IMG/VR virus record: IMGVR_UViG_3300027752_000043
Span: 1 to 38,248 of that record
Origin: a virus
Length of the DNA stretch: 38,248 nucleotides
Strand: one strand, 5' to 3'
Both the position numbers and the translations under genes were made by a program. Below are positions 9,701-18,700 of this stretch, in pieces (the stretch's first letter is position 1; every line of letters begins with the position of its first letter). The notes beneath the pieces were generated by a model. It worked only from the letters and a program-made list of their open reading frames with translations, did not search any database and had not been told where the DNA came from.

Positions 9701-12700
9701 ACTGTTATTTACAGGTGCGTTTGTAAATGTTATTTTACCACGATATCTGTCAAAAGTTTTGGTTGTATCAAGAACATTTGTTGCTACAAAATCACTTATT
9801 AACTGAGGCTCACCTGCTATAGTAACTGAAATGTCAGCACTGTTTGTACTCAATGGCCATTTTAGACTAAACTCAGTTAGGCCGCCATTACCAACAAATG
9901 TTTCTGTTTCATCTAATGTTGTAAAGTAGTATGCGCCAGCAACTCTATCAAACTTCATTAACATGTGTGTTGATCTAATCACACTGTTTCCTATTTGAGC
10001 ATAAACTGTAGCTTCTACACCATCTTCTTCTAAACTACCATTAACTGTAACTGTAGGAGTAGTATAATATTTTGCACCCGCAGTATCAACTTCTATATAT
10101 TGAATAGTGGTGCCACCGATGTATGCTAGTCCTTCTAAGGTTGGGCCGCCACCGCCACTAACTGTTACATTTGCAGTTTCGGTATATCCGCTGCCGCCGT
10201 TGTAAACTACAAAGTTAGTGATTTCAAAACCAACATTGTCTAACCAATGTTTTTGTGGATATGTTTGTGTAATAGCATTTGTTCCAACAATACCATTATT
10301 AAGGAACTTAATAGTTTCGCTAATAATCTGACCGCGGTCTGCATCATACCGAGGAGGCAAATCAAAGTCAGATACGCTAGTTTGTGTTGGCTCTACTTTT
10401 CCGTATGAACTAATATATTCTCTTATTTTAGTACTATACGGTTTTACTTCTTCAATATAATCCTGATAGTTAGGAAGGTTATCGTTTTGATAAGTTACTT
10501 TTTGTTTAAGTTCGCCAACATTGTGCTTGGCTACTACAAAGCTAGATTTAAATATCCAATCTAAATCAACTTGCTCACTCATTGCATATCTAATACTTGC
10601 AAAGAACAGTTTGTTCCACTCTACTTCTAGCTGATCAACAAACAAGTTGTCTCTTAGTGCATATAGTATTATTCTTATTTCTTGTGTTGGCTCGCTATCA
10701 TAAAATGATGCATCATAGATTATATTATCAAACCCAGCTGTTTCATTTTTATATAGTTGACTACTAAATTCAATCGTACCATTCTGTCTACCTACAACTT
10801 TATAGTTAACAGTATAATCAACTTCTGCTTGATTGTCAATTTTTTCTAATAATAGCCATCCTCCAGACCCGATGTTTTCAATCTTAACAGTATTGCCAAG
10901 TTTGTCATTTAGTGCTTCGAGTGCATAACTGCCTTGTATTAAATAATCAACTGATGTAAGACTGCTGTAGCCAGTAGCATACCAATCTTTGTATGTCCAG
11001 TATTTTGTAACATCATACTCTTGAACATAGTTTCTAAACCATTCCTGTGTGCTTGCAATCCAATTGTAAACAGCCCAAATGCCGCCCACTTCTGAATCTG
11101 TGGTTACAAGCACACTAAATGGACGTACAATAATAGTAGTATCACTTAGATAGTTTTTGCCGCCTTCAACTATTTCAACTTCAATAACTTGTCCAAGATT
11201 ATTAATATATGTTTTTAGCTCGGCTCCAAATCCTTGTCCTTCTATTGTAACAGTTGGGCCGTTGCGTTTTCCTGAAACGTAGTTACTGTCAGCATAACCT
11301 CTACCTGTATCTGTAATAGTAACACTTGTAATAGTGCCATCTACAATAACAGGAGTAAGTTTTGCTTGAGATACCTTAGCAGTACCAACAAATCTTAGCA
11401 AACCTTCACTTGCAACTTGTGTGTCCCACTGGTTACTAAACTTACTAGGGATAGGATCAGAAGTAAGCAAAGGCGAAATATCAAAGTCATCAACAATAGT
11501 AGATTGAGACAATATACCATTTACTCTTTCAACGATTTGTTTGAGTGCTTCTGTTCTGTTAACAAATACAGACTGTCTTGGTTCATTTAATATACCAAAG
11601 CGTTGTGCAATACTAACATTTAAATCTGGTAATACATTATCGTGAGTATCATATCCAGCTAAACTATCAACCCATTTGTTAACAATGTCGTTGTTTGGCT
11701 TACTCGATGCTAACCCCTCAACTATTAATGCATACTCACTGTGAATATTCTTGTTTTCTGCATTGTCTTGAATAAAGTAATCAACATGTAAAATAGTATC
11801 TGTATCTTTTATAAGATTTTTAACATTGTGCAATGCAAACTTTTTATTGTCAAGCAATGCAACATATCTATAACCTTGTCCTGATGGATCTGCAATCAAC
11901 TGTGCAACATCAAAAGAACTAATACGTCTTCCGTATGTGTTTGGAATAGTATTCTTATTTTTAACCCAGAAGTAATATGTTGGTATAAATGTATTTGACA
12001 CTGTGTCGTATACTCTAGCTCTTACATATGAATCATCGCTGTATAAACTCAAGCCACTTATGCCAGTTGATAAGCCTTCTGTTGAATCTGCTAGGCTGTC
12101 CCATTCACTCGGTAATAAATCACTTTGCACCCATTCGTAAACATCAACACTAAATCCAGGAACAATTTGATTCCATGTGTTTGATTTGTATTGTATATTT
12201 CCTTGATAAGGATTGTACCACTTTACAGCATTAAGATCCCACCAAAGTTTTCCAACTTGATGACTACCCCAAAGATCTGCTGTTCCTGTATCGGTACTGC
12301 CGATGTTGTAAACTGCCGGATCGTAATACAACTTATAAGTAAGTTCTTGTTCTGCAGGGCCTGCAATACGTCCACTAATAGGATCGATATAATCAAGATA
12401 TGTGATTAAATCATTTGTTGTTTTATCATATAACCAAACACCTTTGATTTTATCAACGTCTACGTGCTGCTCGCCTTGGCTGTTGATTGACCATGCATTT
12501 TTGTTTAGGTCTGATCTATGATCCTGTATTAATCCAAATACATCGCCATTGGGCTGTGCAGGTGCAACTATGTACAAGTGGTTTTTATTTAAAATACCAT
12601 ACGGATCTTTTGCATCAGAAATATCAACTTGTGAATATAGTTTTTCAGCATACACCAGACCGTCATTTATTGTTTCATAAATGTAAACTTGTCCATTATC

Positions 12701-15700
12701 TTTAACACTGTCAGTTAGTACAGTTGCATTATTATCAAGATATGTTGTATCGTTATCAAGTGTAACATATGCAAATGTATCGCCGTTTCTACTTGTTACT
12801 GCAAGTTTATCTACATCAAAACTTACGTTACTACCAAAGCGTTCGTTTTGTTCACCGTTTGGTGCATAAAGTGTTTGATCTAATGCAAACTCACCGTTTG
12901 TTGATTTGTACACATATACTGCGCCGTTGTACGTTCCGTTGGTGCTGGATATCTGTGCGCCGATTGCTATTTTTGTGCCAGCACTGTTTAAACTTATTGA
13001 TGTTCCAAAGTACTCTTGATCAGTAGGCGAGTCAATATTTTGATCAAATACAAATCTTCCATTTGATTTTCTGTAGATTGCAATTCTATATTCACCGTCG
13101 TCTTGAATACCACCAAGTGCTAATACTTCAGCATTGTTACTAATGTCATAACTAGATCCGACTTCTGCTGCATTTCCAAAAGAACTACTATCTTCGTTTA
13201 AGATATCAGTGACTTCATTTAAGTTAGCAGGAATAAATCCTGTATAATCAATATATGTAGAAAGTACATCCCACTGACTAGCATTAAACACATCTCCTGC
13301 AAACACAGTTGTATTTGCTTCACGTAGTTCGCCATCGTAGAACACAATTTCGCCTGCAATATATTTAGAAATAGTCTGCCACTCACCTTTGTAGTTTGTA
13401 TCTTTTGAATATGCATATGATTTTACATCATTTATGCCTTTGTTGTTAACAAAATAAACTCTGCCGTTGTCTGCTAAACTTCTAATAACAAGATTGTGAT
13501 CCCAATCTCCTGGAGATACTACTTTAATAGCAGTACCAAACTTTTCGTTTCCTGCAGGAACAGAACTTAAAATAATATCAACTAGTTGATACGTGCTGTC
13601 TAATAATCTTTCGTAGATATAAACAACACCCTGATCGGATTGACCAAAGCTATCAGCAGTTGCATCTGTTGTTAATATCTCTACCAGAGCCCAGTCTTGA
13701 CTCGACAAGTTAATAGTACTACTGTCTGGAGCTATAGTTTGCTGTGCTTCCCATAGTATACCTCGTTGACTTACAATGTCGCCTGCGTTGTAACTTGACG
13801 CAGGATTTAATACACCTTTGTAGTTTGTTTTGACGTTTGTAGCAGTTGGAGCACCTACATATAGATACTGTCCATTATCTGTTACTGCAACGCTTGTACC
13901 AAAATCGCCAGCATCATGATGTGTTGCTAGTGGCTCTAATGTTTGTTTTAATGTAAAGTCAATAGCTTCGCTACTTCTAGTATAGACGTAAACTTTGCCA
14001 TTGTCGATGTCTGGCGTACCTACTGCCATTATTTTGTTACTACCACTAAATGCTACATCATACCCAAAGTAGTTATTTCCAGCTGTCGGTGCAGGAACAG
14101 ATTGTTTAAAACTACGAATAATATTATTGTCATATACGCCAAAGTTTCCATCAGCATCAATAGAATCAATCCAGAATCTATCGTTGATATCTAAGTTGTA
14201 AACTTTAGTAATATTATTAATGTCTGTTGGTAACGAAACTCGTCTCGAAGACATTTGAGTTACTATTCCTAGTGTGCTATCAGACAAGTCAATAAACTCT
14301 TCTGTGATTGGGTTATCAAGTTGTATTTCAATATCTGTATAGCCAGTGTTTTGAACAATCCAAAAGCCATTAACATCATTGTTAATATTATTAAATCCAA
14401 CAATGTCGCCGTCTACAAAACTAATAGGTTTATTAAACGTTGCTTTAAAACCTAGATCGGTTTTTTCAATAGACTGAATACGTATTGGTGCAACAACGTG
14501 TTTGTATACATTCCAAGTTTGTCCAGCTTTTGGAACCCAAATATAACTTCCAATATCAACACTGTCAACATCTAATACTAAAACATCATTTAATGTTGTT
14601 GTTAAAAAGTTAACTTGATCCAATGTAACATACCCAGCAGTTTTAGAATATTCGTTGGTGCTCGATGTTAACGGCAATGATGTATGTGTATAGCCTGCAG
14701 GTGAAAGATATACATCTTTTCTTGGATACTGATATACTAAGTCTGTACGAGTAGAATTTACTGTTTCTACAAACTCAATAAGCTGTGGTTCAATTCTAAA
14801 CTTACTTTCGTCTAATGCAAACTCAACTTCGTCAAAACTGTTTGTTGCACCATAACGACCAACACGTACTGCCCATTCTTCATACAATTCTACACTGTCT
14901 TGATTTGCTGAACCTAGTTTATCAAATAGTTTTGTAATAGCATTTGATGTACCTTTGTCTTGAATAAATCCTTGATAAAACTTGTACTGACTTACATCAT
15001 CCTGAATAATGTTACCAAGGTATTCGCGCTTTTGATAGCCAATTAAATGCTGTGCAAGTCTTTGCTGCTCACTGTCAAAGTTATCAGTATCTAAGTCATA
15101 AAAATCTGCAAACTGATTTGCTCTATAATCCCAGTTTGGTAATAACTGACTTTTTGGTTTACTGTTTAGTCTGTTCCAGTTTCCGTAAACAAAATCTTGT
15201 GTTCCACTGTGTGCAAATCTTGCTGAATAATAAAACTCTTTAAACTTTACAAGTTCTGCTGTTTTATAATCTTTATAACTTTCCCAAGTAGTAACTTTGG
15301 CATCATCGTAAATAAAGCCTGGAATATTTAAACTACCATTCCAGTCATCAGTTCTATAACCTACTACATTTAGGCGCTCTTGTCTATATCCAGTTTCAGG
15401 AACATAGATTGTATCATTAAATACTGTTGTGTTGTCAATAAGTACAACATGTTCTTTTTGTATCAGCGGCAACTTAATAAGGTAAATGCCTTCTGATTCT
15501 GATGTAATATTAAACATATTAGTATTGTCTCTGTAAATACTCGAACGTGTTTTTGTAATTGCATTTCCGTTTTGATTAAGAACTGCTAAATCATACTGAT
15601 TGTCATAAATGTTATCTACTACATAAAAATCTTTTTCAAATACAACACGATTGGCAGCAGGACTTAATGTCAGTGTACTACTATTTGCCCAGTTTTGTGT

Positions 15701-18700
15701 TGTCCAGAATAAAAACTCTTTTGCAGCAAGCTGCCAGTTTTCAACTGCTTCTGTTGTTTTATTAAAATAATCAAACTTAAATCCTAAAGATTTTAAGTGT
15801 GTTTGGTATCCTAGCAAAAAGTCAACTACTTGTTGCAAATCTAATAATATTGTTCCGTAGTCAAGTTTTGCAGTTTGTGTTTGAAATGCTTTTTTAAAGT
15901 TTGCGCCTTTGCCGCCTGTGATAGGTAGCTCAGGTAATGCTGAATACAAACTAGAATCAAAGGAAGATCCTGTATTATGATTAACATTCACTCTGTAATA
16001 TCTATTGTTGTATCTAACAGTTTTTCCAGCAACAAGAAACTTGTCTTCTGCCCACGAAATAAAGCTCTCACTAATGCCGCCGACATTTATAAACGGATCA
16101 CTAGCATTTTCTATTGCAGGGTAATATTTAAAGTATGGTTGATCTTTATCATAACCCGAGATCTTATAACCTTTGCTAGTTCTTTCAACAATAACACCAC
16201 TGTATATAACAATATCTTGCGGACTCGATGTTCTTAAAATAATATTATAGTTTTCATCAGGTACAAAAATATTGCCTTTGTTTAAAGGAGTTTTACTGTC
16301 TAATACTAGCTTTAGTTTATTCTTTTCTGCAAATCCAGCAAGTTTAAATCCTAACTTGTTTGTTAGTCTTGTTAAGTTATCTACATATGTAGTATAAGGA
16401 TATTGGGAGTTTGAGTTAATATATTCACTGATGTAGTTTACAAATCCTCCACTGATGTTAGTTCCTACTTTAGGAAATACTAAGTTTGCAGTATCAATTC
16501 TTTTTCCAGTTTGACTATAAACTAAGTTTCCTGCAACGTCTCTTTGAATACGGCTTCTGTCAAATCCAACACCCATTGTGTATGCTGGTTTTGTTAACAA
16601 AGCTGCAATCATTAAACTAAACGGATATCCACTGCTTCTTCTCCATGCAGTTTCTGTTGGTGCTTCGTCTCCAAACTTAAACAGTTGTTGGCTTTGTACA
16701 GAAAAGCTAAAGTTTGTAACATAACCACTTTCCAACGGAGACAACAGTTGGCCATTTTCAGTTACAGGAATATGATTTAACAAGTTGTGTCTTACATATT
16801 TTTTGTTTCTTAACACTGTTTTACCTGGTTGTCTAATAACGCCGTTTTGTAAATCTGTCCATAGTATTAAGTTATCGCGGGTGTATGGTGCCGGTCCGTA
16901 AACTGTTTCCCACCAAGTTGGCTTTGTACCATACCCGAGCATTTCCCAAGGATGTGTGTGAGGACGATCAGTGTCAAACGCATGTCTATAAATGCCTCTC
17001 CAAAAACCCGGTACAGCTTCATTGCGATCATTTGTACTTCCATTATAGTTGTAAGTAAAAGGAGATCCTTGTACTACAAAATCATTTTTAGTATAATCGG
17101 ATACTTTTGCAATACTAGTCCAGTCAATAAAATCTTTGATTAAGATGTTGTCGATGTCAGCTGATGGTATTTTAGTATTTCTATCAACTCCGCCTACAAT
17201 ATCATTGATGTCAAAAATATCAGGATTGTATACTACTTTTATGTTGTTATAAATGCGCTTTTCTAGTTCTAAGATCAAGTCATCTCTATAATCATTGTAT
17301 GCTAATGTAATACTGCCGTCATGACCTCTTATAACATATACCGGAGTTGCATACGAAGTGTCGTAAAACTTTTCAGGAGCATATGCAGGGAACATTCCTA
17401 TTTTAGTAGGAGTAGGTGCTACAAAACTACCTTCAGTATTATCATATTCGTGTATAACTAAAACATCGCCATTGGTTAGTGTTGCACTTATATCAACAAA
17501 TCCTGTGCCAGTAAATGTATAATCTACATTGTGTATTAGTTGTACATCGTTTAAATATACATAAAGTGCTTTATTACTAATAGTAGTTGGACTAAACATA
17601 TTACTCAATGCATACACTGTTAATCTACTATCTAAGATTTCGTATTCAATCTTTTTACTTCCGCCTGTGCCTACCATGTCAGTACTGTAAAACGACATCG
17701 TTGAAGTTTTTGCACTGTTTAGTTCATTAAAGATAAAATCTACATAATCTTTTACTGTTCCTTGAAATGCACTTTCGGTAGCAACTTGAATAAACTGTCT
17801 TTTAAACTTAGTGTATTCATTTAACGCATATCTAATAGACTTGACTACATTTGCATTTTTGTTTACCAAATGATATAATGGTAAGTTAACTGGGCCACTA
17901 TGCTGTACAAACTTTCTTCCATATTGTGCAAGTGAACCTAAATCTCTAAGGTTGCCAACACCTGGTTGCGCACCAGTAAATGCTTCTACTTCTGTAACAA
18001 GTCCTTCGACATGGTCGTTTACTTCGCCTAGTGTAAACTCTATAATGTTATTGTTAGATGGGTTTCTTTCAAAGTTGTGTGGAATCTCATAATAACCGTT
18101 GTTATTTTTATCAGCTATACTTTTAGTCTTAATAACAACAATGTCATTAAATCCTATATCTGTAGGAAGTACAACTTTACGAATATTGTTTTCATCTACA
18201 AATGTATAATCAACTTTGTATTCATTGTTAACATAAACTCGAACTATTAAATCTGTTAGACTTGCACTGTGATTATAAACATCAATAGGAAACTTGTTTA
18301 AAAATTCCTGTCCTGTAAATCTTCTTACTACATATTGCTGGCTTTTTACATTAGCACGTTGCCATGCGTTAGAATAAGAAATAACATTTTGATTAAATGA
18401 TTGCAAATAGAAAATATCACTGCTTACAGATTTAAAAACACCTGAAACTTTATACTGGTATGTACTATTAAGAAGTCCAAAATCAAAAACTATATCACCG
18501 ATATTTACAAAGTTTTTATATGTAAGAGGAAATCCTAGTTCAGCATCATTTGCGCCTTCGCCAACTCTATAACTAAACAGTCTGTTTCCTGCAAAATCAG
18601 TTGAGTCATAAACAGTAGCATCGCCTAAGCTATTTCCACTGCTGTCAAACAAGTCAAACTTTGGTGCTTGATTTAATCCTACTTTGTCTTGGGCTAGTTT

